Source of the DNA: Pseudoroseomonas cervicalis
GTDB taxonomy: Bacteria > Pseudomonadota > Alphaproteobacteria > Acetobacterales > Acetobacteraceae
Length of the DNA: 64,000 bases
Reading direction: 5' to 3'
Assembly (NCBI RefSeq): GCF_030818485.1
Contig: NZ_JAUTAJ010000004.1
Span: forward strand, 2,397,001-2,461,000
This document shows, piece after piece, positions 28,408 to 37,705 of this stretch (position 1 is the stretch's first letter; every line of letters begins with the position of its first letter). Made by a program: the position numbers and the translations under genes. The notes under the pieces are model-generated. The model did not search any database. It saw nothing but the letters and a program-made list of their open reading frames with translations, and had not been told where the DNA came from.

Positions 28408-30198
28408 TCAATCGGCCCCGGCCGGCACCTCCTCCGGCGCGCCCCCCGGCGCCCGGCGCGGGCGCGGCGGGGTCAGCGGCTCGGGCGTCGCCTGCAGCCC
28501 GCCCAAAGCCTGCGCCGCCGCCAGCCGGTCGCGGTCGCGCTGGCGCACCTGCTGCTCCACCGCCTCCGCCTCCTCGCGCGGCAGGCCGAGCGCCAGCAGC
28601 GCCTCCCGCCCCAGCAGCAGGGCGGATTCCACCGTCTCGCGCACCGGGCGCTCGACGCCCTGGCGCATCAGCGCCAGCGCGTGCACGCGGTCATAGGCGC
28701 GCGCCAGGCAGGGCGTGCCGGGAAAGGCCTCCTGCACCACGCCGACGATGCGGTCGGTGGCCTCGCGCCGGTCGGTGCAGACCAGGATCAGCCGCGCCCG
28801 CCCGGCGCCGGCGGCGCGCAGCACCTCGAGCCGGGTGCCGTCGCCATAATGCACCCGGGCGCCGAAGCGCGCCGCCTCCTGGATGCGGTGCACGTCATTG
28901 TCGAGCAGGGTCAGCGAACAGCCCTGGCGCAGCAGCACCTGGGAGACCAGCTGGCCGAAGCGGCCGAAACCCACCAGCAGCACATCGCCCCGGGCATCGG
29001 AGAAATCCTCCTCCGCCGGCATCGGGCGGCCGCAGCGCTGCAGGATCACCGGCCCCAGGCGCAGCAGCGGCGGCGTCACCGCCATCGACAACACGACCAT
29101 CGCCACCAGCAGCGAGGCCAGCTCCGGCCGCATCACCCCGGCCGCCACGGCGGTGGCGTAGAGCACGAAGCCGAACTCGCCGGCCTGGGAGAGCAGCAGC
29201 GCGTTGCGGAGCGCGGTCGCCGGCTTGTGGCCGAAGCCGCGCGCCAGCAGATGCGTGGCCAGCGCCTTCAGCCCGACCAGCAGCAGCGTCCCCAGCAGCA
29301 GCAGCGGCGCCTGCGCCAGCACCAGCCGCAGGTCGAGCCCCATGCCGACGGTGAGGAAGAACAGGCCGAGCAGCAGGCCGCGGAAGGGCTCGATATCCGC
29401 CTCCAGCTCGTGCCGGTAATTCGATTCGGCCAGCAGCAGCCCGGCCAGGAAGGCGCCCATCGCCATGGACAGCCCGGCCAGCGCCATCACCGCGGCGGCG
29501 CCCAGCACCACCAGCAGGGCGGCGGCCGTCATGATCTCGCGCGCGCCGGAGCGGGCCAGCAGGGCGAAGAACGGGTTCAGCAGGTAGCGCCCGGCCAGCA
29601 CCACCACGGCGACGGCGCCCACCCCCAGCGCCACCGACACCCAGGCCGGATGCGCCGCCGCCACCGCCCGCGGCGAGAGGAAGGCGACGAGGGCCAGCAG
29701 CGGCACGATGGCCAGGTCCTGCAGCAGCAGGATGGCGAAGGCGGTGCGGCCATGCGGCGTCTCCAGCTCGCCCCGCTCCTCCAGCAGCGGCATCACCAGG
29801 GCGGTGGAGGAGAGGGCGAGGCCCAGCCCCGCCACCAGGCTGGCGCGGAAGGTCTCGCCGGCCGCCCAGGGCAGCAGCGCCAGCACCAGGCCGCAGCCCA
29901 GCACCTGCGCGGTGCCCAGGCCGAAAATGTCGCGCCGCAAGGCCCAGAGCCGGCCGAGATTGAGCTCCAGCCCGATGATGAAGAGCAGCAGCACGACGCC
30001 GAGCTCGGCGATGCCGGAGAGCCGGGCCGGGTCGTCGGCGAACAGGCCGAGTCCCGACGGGCCGATGACGATGCCGCCGGCGATGTAGCCGAGCACCGAG
30101 CCGAGGCCGAGCCGCTTGGCCAGCGGCACGGCGAGCACGGCGGCGCCCAGGAACAGCATGGGTTGCAGAAGGGGGGCGAGGTGGCTGGCCTCGGCCAT
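28408..30198 (-). CDS. Kef-type cation:proton antiporter (CPA2) with TrkA-N domain
   Basis: 596-residue inner-membrane transporter. Residues about 1-380 form 12 or so transmembrane helices of the sodium/proton exchanger fold (LGYIAGGIVIGPSGLGLF, LLLFIIGLELNL). The cytoplasmic part contains a nucleotide-binding TrkA-N domain (DVLLVGFGRFGQLVSQVL, near residue 405). The final 80 residues are polar with a Pro/Arg-rich tail. This is the KefB/KefC plan, potassium efflux gated by glutathione adducts or NAD(H). No KefF/KefG partner is adjacent. Confidence 0.92.
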   Translation of the reverse strand: MAEASHLAPLLQPMLFLGAAVLAVPLAKRLGLGSVLGYIAGGIVIGPSGLGLFADDPARLSGIAELGVVLLLFIIGLELNLGRLWALRRDIFGLGTAQVLGCGLVLALLPWAAGETFRASLVAGLGLALSSTALVMPLLEERGELETPHGRTAFAILLLQDLAIVPLLALVAFLSPRAVAAAHPAWVSVALGVGAVAVVVLAGRYLLNPFFALLARSGAREIMTAAALLVVLGAAAVMALAGLSMAMGAFLAGLLLAESNYRHELEADIEPFRGLLLGLFFLTVGMGLDLRLVLAQAPLLLLGTLLLVGLKALATHLLARGFGHKPATALRNALLLSQAGEFGFVLYATAVAAGVMRPELASLLVAMVVLSMAVTPPLLRLGPVILQRCGRPMPAEEDFSDARGDVLLVGFGRFGQLVSQVLLRQGCSLTLLDNDVHRIQEAARFGARVHYGDGTRLEVLRAAGAGRARLILVCTDRREATDRIVGVVQEAFPGTPCLARAYDRVHALALMRQGVERPVRETVESALLLGREALLALGLPREEAEAVEQQVRQRDRDRLAAAQALGGLQATPEPLTPPRPRRAPGGAPEEVPAGAD

Positions 30199-30379
30199 GC
30201 GCGCGCTCCGCGGGGCGGGGGCCGGCGGCGCCCGCCCCGCGCGGGCCGGCCGTCAGGCGGCGCTGGAAGCCGCGCCGCGCGGCAGCGGGGCGGGCCCGCT
30301 CAGCCCCGTTCTAGCGCGCGGGCGGGGGTGGCGGGATAGTCCCTCGCGGAGACGGGAAGCCCGGGCACCCCCGGCCGGC

Positions 30380-31516
30380 TCAATCCCCCAGCGTCTCCAA
30401 GAGCTCGCACAGCGTGCCGCAGCGCGCCGCCAGCTCCGGCCACAGGATGTGCTCGAACTCGGCATGCGCGCCGGCGCCGGAACAGCCGAGGCCGTCCAGC
30501 GTCGGCACACCCAGCGCCGCGGTGAAATTGCCGTCCGAGCCGCCGCCGCGATGCTGCTTCGGCAAATCGTAGCCGAGCTTCGCCGCGATCTCCTTCGCCC
30601 GGGCGTAGAGCGCCAGATTGCCCGGCCCCTCCTCCATCGGCGGGCGGTTCATGCCGCCGGTGATGGCGACCTTCGTGCCCTCGGGCTGCGGCCCGGCCAT
30701 GGCGAGGATGGCGGCCTCGATGCGCGCCCCGTCCTCGGCGGTGGCGACGCGGAAATCCACCTCGCAGCCGGCCTCGTTCGGGATCACGTTGGGGCGGGTG
30801 CCGCCCCAGATCGGCGCGCAATTCGTCGTGGTGCCGCCGGGCAGGTCGACCAGCGCGTGGATCTGGGTGATCAGCCGCGCCAGGGTGACGATGGCACTCG
30901 CACCGTCCTGCCAGTTGCCGCCGGCATGCGCACTCTGCCCCGTCACCTTCACGGTGAAGCGGCCGACACCCTTGCGCGCGGTGACGCAGCATTTCTGCGG
31001 CCCGCCGGCGGGCTCGGGGATCAGCACGGCGCAGGCGCCGGCCGCCTCGCGCTCGATCAAAGCGCGGCTGGTCGGGCTGCCCACCTCCTCATCCGAGGTC
31101 AGCAGCAGGGTGATGGGCGCGCGCGTCGCGGTCTTCTGCCGCAGGACCTCGCGCACCGAGTGGAAGGCGAAGAAGCTGCCCGCCTTCATGTCGTAGATGC
31201 CGGGGCCATAGGCCTTCTCGCCTTCCAGGCGGAAGGGGATGGTCTTGGCCAGGGTGCCGTGGTCCCACACCGTGTCGAGATGGCCGGCCACCAGCACGGG
31301 GCGGCCCTGGCCGGGGGTGCGGGCCACCAGCTGGTCGCCATAGCCGTCGCGGCCGGGGATGCGCTCGATGCGGGCGCCGACGGCGCGGAGTTCGGCCTCG
31401 GCCTTGTCCATCAGCCCGTTGATGGCGGCGGCGTCGGTGGTCGGCGTCTCATGCTCGACCCAGCCGCGCAGCTCCTCCAGCAGGGTTTCGCTGCTGCCGA
31501 GTTGGGTGACGGGCAT
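30380..31516 (-). CDS. M20 family metallopeptidase (carboxypeptidase G2-like)
   Basis: 378 residues. Metal ligands lie in VAGHLDTVWDHGTL (His-x-Asp), GPGIYDMKAGSFFAF (bridging Asp), LLTSDEEVGSPTSR (catalytic Glu-Glu) and the terminal AHAEFEHI. The GHLDTVW and CCVTARKGVGRFTVKVTG segments resemble glutamate carboxypeptidase/CPG2-type M20 enzymes, which hydrolyse C-terminal glutamate or related amides. The ATG at 31516 is chosen; the upstream in-frame stretch is Arg/Pro-rich noncoding sequence. No obvious operon partner. Confidence 0.88.
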   Translation of the reverse strand: MPVTQLGSSETLLEELRGWVEHETPTTDAAAINGLMDKAEAELRAVGARIERIPGRDGYGDQLVARTPGQGRPVLVAGHLDTVWDHGTLAKTIPFRLEGEKAYGPGIYDMKAGSFFAFHSVREVLRQKTATRAPITLLLTSDEEVGSPTSRALIEREAAGACAVLIPEPAGGPQKCCVTARKGVGRFTVKVTGQSAHAGGNWQDGASAIVTLARLITQIHALVDLPGGTTTNCAPIWGGTRPNVIPNEAGCEVDFRVATAEDGARIEAAILAMAGPQPEGTKVAITGGMNRPPMEEGPGNLALYARAKEIAAKLGYDLPKQHRGGGSDGNFTAALGVPTLDGLGCSGAGAHAEFEHILWPELAARCGTLCELLETLGD

Positions 31517-31742
31517 GGGCAAGATTCCTTCTTTGGCGCGATCGCAGGGTCGATCCGGACGCGTCGGGTTGTCGCCCCGGGGGCGGCGCTTGTCCACCGG
31601 GCGGCAGGGAACGGGGGGGGGCGCCCAGGACGGGCCAGGGCCGATGGCGCCGGTCCCGCTTGTCCCTCCCCCGCCGCGCGGCTAAGCCCGAGGGCGGGGC
31701 CGGCCGCTTCCTGGCCGCGCCAGATCCCCGGGGTCCGTGTCG

Positions 31743-32324
31743 ATGAAGCGTGTCTGTGTGTTCTGCGGTTCCAACCCCGGCAACAACCCCGCCTATGCCG
31801 AGGCGGCGCGCGCCATGGGCCGCGCCATCGCCGCGCGCGGCCTTGGCCTGGTCTATGGCGGCGGGCATGTCGGGCTGATGGGCATCGTGGCCGACGCCGC
31901 CATGCGCGACGGCGCCGAGGTGATCGGCATCATCCCCGAGACGCTGATGCGGCGCGAGGTCGGCCATGGCGCCATCACCGAGCTGCGGGTCGTCGCCACC
32001 ATGCATGAGCGCAAGGCGATGATGGCCGACCTCTCGGACGGCTTCGTCGTGCTGCCCGGCGGCATCGGCACGCTGGAGGAGGCGGTGGAGGCCTTCACCT
32101 GGACGCAGCTCGGCATCCACGACAAGGGGCTCGCCTTCCTCGACACCGAGGGCTACTGGCAGCGCCTGGCCGGCGTGCTCGACCACATGGTGGGCGAGGG
32201 GTTCCTGCACGCCAAGCACCGCGCCATGGTCGGCTTCGCCGCGACGCCCGAGGCGGCGCTGGACGCGCTGGCCGGCTTCACTCCGGTCGAGGTCGAGAAA
32301 TGGGTGGAGAAGGAGGGGCGGTGA
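31743..32324 (+). CDS. LOG family protein (TIGR00730, Rossmann fold nucleotide hydrolase)
   Basis: 193 residues. MKRVCVFCGSNPGNNPAY, GLVYGGGHVGLMG and the catalytic motif PGGIGTLEEAVE define the LONELY GUY family. Characterised members remove ribose 5-phosphate from cytokinin nucleotides or from AMP-like purine nucleotides; the bacterial role varies. The ATG at 31743 is used, and a GTG two codons upstream is possible. The stop overlaps the GTG start of ribF, so the two genes are translationally coupled. Confidence 0.92.
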   Translation: MKRVCVFCGSNPGNNPAYAEAARAMGRAIAARGLGLVYGGGHVGLMGIVADAAMRDGAEVIGIIPETLMRREVGHGAITELRVVATMHERKAMMADLSDGFVVLPGGIGTLEEAVEAFTWTQLGIHDKGLAFLDTEGYWQRLAGVLDHMVGEGFLHAKHRAMVGFAATPEAALDALAGFTPVEVEKWVEKEGR

Positions 32325-33253
32325 CCCCGACGCCGGTGCTGCACAGCGATTGGCGCGGCCTGCCCGAGGCGGCGTGCGGCGCCACCCTGGCGCTGGGCAA
32401 TTTTGACGGCGTGCATCTCGGCCACCGCGCCGTGCTGCGCGCCGCCCATGCCGGGCGGCCGGAGCTGAAGCTGGCCGCGCTGACCTTCGAGCCGCATCCC
32501 CGCGAGCATTTCCGCCCCGACGACCCGCCCTTCCGCCTGACGCTGTCGGCCGCCAAGGCGGCGGCGCTGGGGGCGGCGGGGGCCGACCTGGTCATCGCCC
32601 TGCCCTTCGACGCGGCGCTGGCCGCCATGCCGGCCGAGGATTTCGTCACCGAGGTGCTGCATCGCGGCCTGGGGGCGAAGCATCTGGCCTGCGGCGCCGA
32701 TTTCGCCTTCGGCCACCGGCGCGGCGGCGATGTCGGCTTCCTCGCCGCGCGGGCCGAGGCGCTGGGCATCGGGCTGACCGTGGTGCCGCCGGTGGCGGAT
32801 GAGGCGGGGCCGATCTCCTCCTCCCGCATTCGCCGGGCGCTGCAGGATGGCTATCCGGAGCGCGCGGCGGCGGCGCTGGGCCGCCCCTGGGCCATCGCCG
32901 GCGTGGTGAGCCATGGCGACAAGCGCGGCCGCAGCATCGGCTTCCCCACCGCCAATGTGCCGCTGGGGCGGCATCTGGAGCCGGCGCGCGGCGTCTATGC
33001 GGTGGAGGTGCGGCTGGCCGATGGCGCCACGGTGCCGGGCGTCGCCAATATCGGGCTGCGCCCGACCGTCGGCGGCAGCGAGAGCCGGGTGGAGGCGCAT
33101 CTCTTCGACTATGCCGGCGATCTCTATGGCCAGGAGGTCAGCGTGGCGCTGCGGCATTTCCTGCGGCCGGAGCGCAAATTCGCGGGCCTGCCCGAGCTGG
33201 TGGCGCAGATCGGCGCCGATGCCGCCGAGGCGCGGCGCCTGCTGGCGGTCTAG
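32321..33253 (+). CDS. ribF: Bifunctional riboflavin kinase / FAD synthetase
   Basis: 310 residues making FMN and FAD from riboflavin. The N-terminal adenylyltransferase half has LGNFDGVHLGHRAVLR and SSSRIRRALQ. The C-terminal kinase half has KRGRSIGFPTANV and GVANIGLRPTV. The start is probably GTG at 32321: an AGGAGG site lies about 7 bases upstream and the codon overlaps the LOG stop (GTGA). An ATG at 32300 lies inside the LOG gene and has no such site. In many alphaproteobacteria ribF precedes ileS and lspA; here a hydrolase gene lies between. Confidence 0.95.
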   Translation: MTPTPVLHSDWRGLPEAACGATLALGNFDGVHLGHRAVLRAAHAGRPELKLAALTFEPHPREHFRPDDPPFRLTLSAAKAAALGAAGADLVIALPFDAALAAMPAEDFVTEVLHRGLGAKHLACGADFAFGHRRGGDVGFLAARAEALGIGLTVVPPVADEAGPISSSRIRRALQDGYPERAAAALGRPWAIAGVVSHGDKRGRSIGFPTANVPLGRHLEPARGVYAVEVRLADGATVPGVANIGLRPTVGGSESRVEAHLFDYAGDLYGQEVSVALRHFLRPERKFAGLPELVAQIGADAAEARRLLAV

Positions 33254-33285
33254 GCGGGGCGCCCGCCTCGCCACCAGCGCGCGCC

Positions 33286-33331
33286 AAACGGACAAAAGTT
33301 TTTTGGTTCTTTTTTCCAAAAAAGAACCCTT
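33286..33331 (+). repeat. Repeat family B, partial copy 3
   Basis: Only the right-hand part of the B element is present: CCAAACGGACAAAAG followed by GGTTCTTTTTT-CC-AAAAAAGAACC (33305-33328). The loop changed from TC to CC while all stem pairs remain. It lies in the 202-base gap between ribF and the hydrolase gene. Confidence 0.85.
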
Positions 33332-33455
33332 CCGAGGCCTTTTTCGCTTCTGCCTCTCCCCGCCACGCTCCCGTCTTGCCACCGCCCTGGCGCGGGTGTG
33401 TGCTGCCCTCCACCGCAGTGCCCGGCAGATGGCGCGCGGGGGAGGATGAGACAGG

Positions 33456-34475
33456 ATGCGCGCAAGGATTCTGGCCGCGATGCTGGCCCTGGGGCTCGGC
33501 GGCGGCGCCGCGGCCGAACCGCTGGCGCTGGAGCGCTGGGGCAGCTTCCATGTCGGCGGCCGGAGCGTCGAGGTTACCGGCCAGCCGGTGCGGGAGATGC
33601 TGTTCTCCCCCGGCGGGGTGCCGACGCGGATCGACCCCAACGGCACCTATCTGATGGGCGGCATGTATGCGCAGTACATGATCCCGGCCGCGCCGCGCGG
33701 CCAGGTGCCGCTGCTGCTGTGGCATGGCGGCGGCCTGACCGGGGTGAGCTGGGAGACGACGCCGGATGGCCGCGAGGGCTGGCAGCATTTCTTCCTGCGC
33801 CGCGGCTGGCCCGTCTATGTCTCGGATGCGGTGGAGCGTGGCCGCGCCGGCTGGGGCATGATCCCGGAGCAGACCGGCGGGGTGGCGGTGGTCAACCCGG
33901 TCTCCAACCCGTGGGAGCGTTTCCGCATCGGCCCCGGCCCCGGCAGCTACGCCCGGGGCGAGCTGCTGCCCGGCAGCCAGTTCCCCGCCGACCGGGAGAG
34001 CTATCTGAACTTCATCCGCCAGAACGTGCCGCGCTTCACCACGACGGACGGGCTGACGCTGGAGGCCTATCTGGCGCTGCTCGACCGGGTGGGGCCGAGC
34101 GTGGTGGTGGCGCACAGCCAGGCCGGGCTGTTCGGCTGGCGCGCGGCGCAGGAACGGCCGGACAAGGTGCGCGCCCTGGTGCTGGTGGAGCCCGCCACGG
34201 TGGGCGACCCGGCCAAGCTGGCGGCGCTGAAGGACATCCCGGTGCTGATGGTCTATGGCGACCACATCGCCCAGGATTCGCGCTGGCCGGCGATCCGCGC
34301 CAATGGGCTGCGCTTCGCCGAGGCGGTGCGCCAGGCGGGCGGCAGCGTGGAGGTGGTGGACCTGCCGGAACGCGGCATCACCGGCAACAGCCACATGGTC
34401 ATGATGGACCGCAATTCGGACCAGGTGGCGGCGCTGGTGCAGGACTGGCTGGCGGCGAAGGGGCTCTGGCGCTAG
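33456..34475 (+). CDS. Secreted alpha/beta hydrolase
   Basis: 339 residues with an N-terminal signal peptide (MRARILAAMLALGLGGGAAA, cleavage near residue 20). The mature part has LLLWHGGGLTGVSWE (oxyanion-hole loop) and the nucleophile elbow VVAHSQAGLFGW with Ser near residue 220. GNSHMVMMD supplies the terminal His. These are the features of periplasmic esterase-like alpha/beta hydrolases, also seen in proteins annotated as poly(3-hydroxybutyrate)-depolymerase-like or esterases. The substrate is unknown. It has no obvious operon partner and is followed by a noncoding repeat array. Confidence 0.82.
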   Translation: MRARILAAMLALGLGGGAAAEPLALERWGSFHVGGRSVEVTGQPVREMLFSPGGVPTRIDPNGTYLMGGMYAQYMIPAAPRGQVPLLLWHGGGLTGVSWETTPDGREGWQHFFLRRGWPVYVSDAVERGRAGWGMIPEQTGGVAVVNPVSNPWERFRIGPGPGSYARGELLPGSQFPADRESYLNFIRQNVPRFTTTDGLTLEAYLALLDRVGPSVVVAHSQAGLFGWRAAQERPDKVRALVLVEPATVGDPAKLAALKDIPVLMVYGDHIAQDSRWPAIRANGLRFAEAVRQAGGSVEVVDLPERGITGNSHMVMMDRNSDQVAALVQDWLAAKGLWR

Positions 34476-34483
34476 CGGCGGGC

Positions 34484-34701
34484 CGGCAGCTTGATCGGTG
34501 CCTGGGCCGCGAACGCGGCCCGGCAGCTTGACCGGTGCCTGGGCCGCGAACGTGGCCCGGCGGTTTAACCGGTGCCTGGGCCGCGACCCTGCGGCCCGGC
34601 AGTTTGAGCGCTACCTGGGCCGCGACCCTGCGGCGCGGCGGTTTGACCGGCGCCTGGGCCGCGGCCGCATGGCCAAGCGGCTTGACCCGTGCCCGGACGC
34701 G
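34484..34701 (+). repeat. Tandem array of 37-39 bp units upstream of ileS
   Basis: About 5.7 contiguous units: 34484-34520 (37), 34521-34557 (37), 34558-34596 (39), 34597-34635 (39), 34636-34674 (39), and a degenerate last unit from 34675 to 34701. The consensus opens with CGGCAGCTTGACCGGTGCCT and continues GGGCCGCGAACGCGGCC. The last part of each unit is a hairpin (GGCCGCG-AA-CGCGGCC in unit 1). A 37-bp unit shifts the reading frame, so the array is unlikely to be coding. There are no unique spacers, which rules out CRISPR. Confidence 0.9.
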
Positions 34702-34876
34702 CCGCAAAACCCCGCCATGTCCCGGATGCAGCCTCGGCCGCAGGCATTCCTGCTGGCGGCGCGAATTAGCGGCCCGGTTCTCGACCAGCTCCCCTGGCGA
34801 GGGCCGGGTTGCCCGATGCGCGCCGCCTTCTCCATGCCCTGAAGCCCGCCCATCCTGGCGGCATGTGGACCTCCCG
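34702..34876 (+). other. Leader region before ileS
   Basis: Noncoding sequence between the tandem array and the ileS ATG. I see no clear sigma-70 promoter, T-box or terminator hairpin. A 41-codon ORF (34717-34842) is open here but has no good ribosome binding site and only one isoleucine codon, so I do not call it a leader peptide. Confidence 0.5.
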
Positions 34877-37705
34877 ATGACCGACGCTTCCGGCCGCGAC
34901 TATCGCGGCACCGTTTTCCTGCCCCAGACCCCCTTCCCGATGCGCGGCGACCTGCCGAAGCGCGAGCCCGGCTGGCTGGAGCGCTGGGAGAAGATCGGGC
35001 TGTGGGACCGGCTGCGCGCCCAGTCCGCGGGCCGGGAGAAATTCGTGCTGCATGACGGCCCGCCCTACGCCAATGGCGCGCTGCATATCGGCCACGCCCT
35101 GAACAAGGTGCTGAAGGACGTCGTCAACCGCGCCGCACAGATGAGCGGGCGGGACGCCAACTACATCCCCGGCTGGGACTGCCACGGCCTGCCGATCGAG
35201 TGGAAGGTCGAGGAGGAGTACCGCAACCCCAAGGGCAAGTACCAGGGCGGGCGGGACAAGGATGCGGTGCCGGTGCTGGAATTCCGCGCCGAATGCCGCG
35301 CCTATGCCGCGCATTGGCTGGATGTGCAGCGCGAGGAGTTCAAGCGCCTCGGCGTCGCCGGCGACTGGACCGGCCGCTACGCCACCATGGACTTCCCCTC
35401 CGAGGCGGCGATCGCCGGCGAGATCGGCAAGTTCCTGATGAACGGCTCCCTCTACCGCGGCCTGCGCCCGGTGATGTGGAGCCCGGTCGAGAAGACCGCG
35501 CTCGCCGAGGCCGAGGTCGAGTATCACGACCACAAATCGGCCATCCTCTACACCGGCTTCCCCATCCTGGCGGCGCCGGCCAGCGCGGCCGGCGACCTGG
35601 CCGGCGCGCTGGCGGTGATCTGGACCACCACCCCCTGGACCATCCCGGCCAACCGCGCCATGGCCTATGGGGCGGAGATCGACTACGCGCTGGTCGAGGT
35701 CGAGGCCGCCGAGGAAGGCGCCCTGCCGCGTCCCGGCCAGCGCCTGATCGTGGCCGAGGCGCTGCTCGGCGCCTTCGCCAAGGAGGTGGGGCTGGCCCGC
35801 TTCCGCGTCGCCCGCATCTTCAAGGGCACCGAGCTGGAGGGGGCGCTGGCCGCCCACCCGCTGCGCGCCTGGGAGGGTGCCGGCGAGGGCTACCAGTTCC
35901 AGGTGCCGCTGCTGGCCGGCGACTACGTCACCACCGAGGCCGGCACCGGCCTGGTGCACATCGCCCCGGCGCATGGCGAGGAGGATTTCAACCTCGCCCG
36001 CGCGCATGGCATCGCCGTGCCGGAATGCGTGGGCGATGACGGCACCTACACGGTGCAGACCCCGGGCTTCGTGGGCCTGCATGTGTTCAAGGCGCATGAG
36101 GCGGTCTGGGCGGCGCTGCAGGCCACCGGGCTGCTGCTGGGGAAGGGCTTCATCACCCACAGCTACCCGCATAGCTGGCGCTCGAAGAAGCCGGTGATCT
36201 ACCGGGCGACGCCGCAATGGTTCATCGCCATGGACGATGCCAACCAGATCCGCGCCAAGTCGCTCCAGGCCATCGCCGAGACGCATTTCGTCCCCGATAT
36301 GGGCCGCAACCGCATCGGCTCCATGGTGGCGGCACGGCCGGACTGGTGCATCAGCCGCCAGCGCGCCTGGGGCGTGCCGATCGCCGTCTTCGTCGAGAAG
36401 AAGACCGGCGAGGTGCTGCGCGACCAGGCGGTGCTGGACCGGGTCTGCGCCGCCTTCGCCGAGGAAGGGGCGGATGCCTGGTACAAGCCCGGCGCCGCCG
36501 CCCGCTTCCTGGGCAATGGGCGGAACCCGGACGATTACGAGCAGGTGATGGACATCGTCGATGTCTGGTTCGAATCCGGCTCGACCCATGCCTTCGTGCT
36601 GCGCGACCGTGGCCTGCCGGTGCCGGCCGATCTCTACCTCGAGGGCTCGGACCAGCATCGCGGCTGGTTCCATTCCTCGCTGCTGGAGAGCGTCGGCGCC
36701 AATGGCCACGCCCCCTTCAAGGCGATCCTCACCCATGGCTTCGTGCTGGATGAGACCGGCCGCAAAATGTCGAAGTCGCTCGGCAATGTCACCGCGCCGC
36801 AGGAGGTGACCAAGCAGTATGGCGCCGACATCCTGCGCCTCTGGGTGATGAATTCCGACACCGCCGACGATCTGCGCATCGGCAAGAACATCCTGGCGCA
36901 GCAGGCGGAGCTGTACCGGCGCATCCGCAACACGCTGCGCTGGCTGCTGGGCAGCCTGGAGGGCTTCGCGGAGACCGAGAAGCTCCCCTATGCCGAGCTG
37001 CCGGAGCTGGAGCGCTGGGTGTTGCACCGGCTGACCGAGCTCGACGCCCGGATGCGCAAGGCGGTGGCCGATTACGACTGGAACGGCGTCTATCCCGAGC
37101 TGCACGCCTTCTGCGCCACCGACCTCTCGGCCTTCTATTTCGACATCCGCAAGGACAGCCTCTATTGCGACGCGGCGGACAGCCCGCGCCGCCGCGCCGC
37201 CCGCACCGTGCTGGACGCGCTGCATCGCTGCCTGACCACGTGGCTGGCGCCGGTGATGCCCTTCACCGCCGAGGAGGCCTGGCTGGCCCGCTTCCCCTCC
37301 GAGGATGGCTCGGTGCATCTGCAGCTCTTCCCGGAGATGCCGGCCGAGTGGCGCGACGCCGCGCTGGCCGCCAAGTGGGAGCGGGTGCGCGAGGCGCGCC
37401 GCGGCGCCACCCAGCTCCTGGAGCAGGACCGCAAGGAGGGGCGCATCGGCGCCTCGCTGCAGGCCCGCGTGACCTTCGCCGCCGATAGCGACGCGGCCTC
37501 GCTGCTGCCGCCCGAGCTATGGGAGGAGGTGCTGATCGTCTCCGAGGTGGCGCTCGGCGCCGCCGAGGGGGGGGTGGCCACCGACCTGGCCCCGGGCCAG
37601 AAATGCGAGCGCTGCTGGCGCGTGCTGCCCGAGGTCGGCGCCTCGGCCGCCCATCCGACGCTGTGCCGCCGCTGCGAGGCGGTGGTGGAAGGCGCCGCCG
37701 CATGA
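34877..37705 (+). CDS. ileS: Isoleucyl-tRNA synthetase
   Basis: 942-residue class I synthetase that charges tRNA-Ile and edits valine. Signatures: ANGALHIGHALNK (HIGH), PGWDCHGLPIEWKVE, the editing domain with WTTTPWTIPANRA, and GRKMSKSLGN (KMSKS). The C-terminal zinc finger is present with CERCWRVLP and CRRCE. The true start is taken as the ATG at 34877 (MTDASGRDYRGTVFLP); the frame stays open upstream only because of the tandem array. The stop overlaps the lspA ATG. Confidence 0.97.
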   Translation: MTDASGRDYRGTVFLPQTPFPMRGDLPKREPGWLERWEKIGLWDRLRAQSAGREKFVLHDGPPYANGALHIGHALNKVLKDVVNRAAQMSGRDANYIPGWDCHGLPIEWKVEEEYRNPKGKYQGGRDKDAVPVLEFRAECRAYAAHWLDVQREEFKRLGVAGDWTGRYATMDFPSEAAIAGEIGKFLMNGSLYRGLRPVMWSPVEKTALAEAEVEYHDHKSAILYTGFPILAAPASAAGDLAGALAVIWTTTPWTIPANRAMAYGAEIDYALVEVEAAEEGALPRPGQRLIVAEALLGAFAKEVGLARFRVARIFKGTELEGALAAHPLRAWEGAGEGYQFQVPLLAGDYVTTEAGTGLVHIAPAHGEEDFNLARAHGIAVPECVGDDGTYTVQTPGFVGLHVFKAHEAVWAALQATGLLLGKGFITHSYPHSWRSKKPVIYRATPQWFIAMDDANQIRAKSLQAIAETHFVPDMGRNRIGSMVAARPDWCISRQRAWGVPIAVFVEKKTGEVLRDQAVLDRVCAAFAEEGADAWYKPGAAARFLGNGRNPDDYEQVMDIVDVWFESGSTHAFVLRDRGLPVPADLYLEGSDQHRGWFHSSLLESVGANGHAPFKAILTHGFVLDETGRKMSKSLGNVTAPQEVTKQYGADILRLWVMNSDTADDLRIGKNILAQQAELYRRIRNTLRWLLGSLEGFAETEKLPYAELPELERWVLHRLTELDARMRKAVADYDWNGVYPELHAFCATDLSAFYFDIRKDSLYCDAADSPRRRAARTVLDALHRCLTTWLAPVMPFTAEEAWLARFPSEDGSVHLQLFPEMPAEWRDAALAAKWERVREARRGATQLLEQDRKEGRIGASLQARVTFAADSDAASLLPPELWEEVLIVSEVALGAAEGGVATDLAPGQKCERCWRVLPEVGASAAHPTLCRRCEAVVEGAAA

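Noticed and set aside
31517..31742. Possible small gene or RNA between the M20 and LOG genes
   Set aside because: Only G/C-rich sequence with short direct repeats; no ribosome binding site, hairpin with T tract or cloverleaf is seen.
34484..34701. Possible CRISPR array
   Set aside because: Units are contiguous, with no unique spacers of constant length, and no cas gene is present.
34717..34842. 41-codon leader peptide for ileS
   Set aside because: Only one isoleucine codon, no good ribosome binding site and no paired terminator downstream.
34535..34876. N-terminal extension of ileS through the tandem array
   Set aside because: The extension is repeat-derived and frame-shifting between 37- and 39-bp units; the ATG at 34877 gives the normal IleRS N-terminus.
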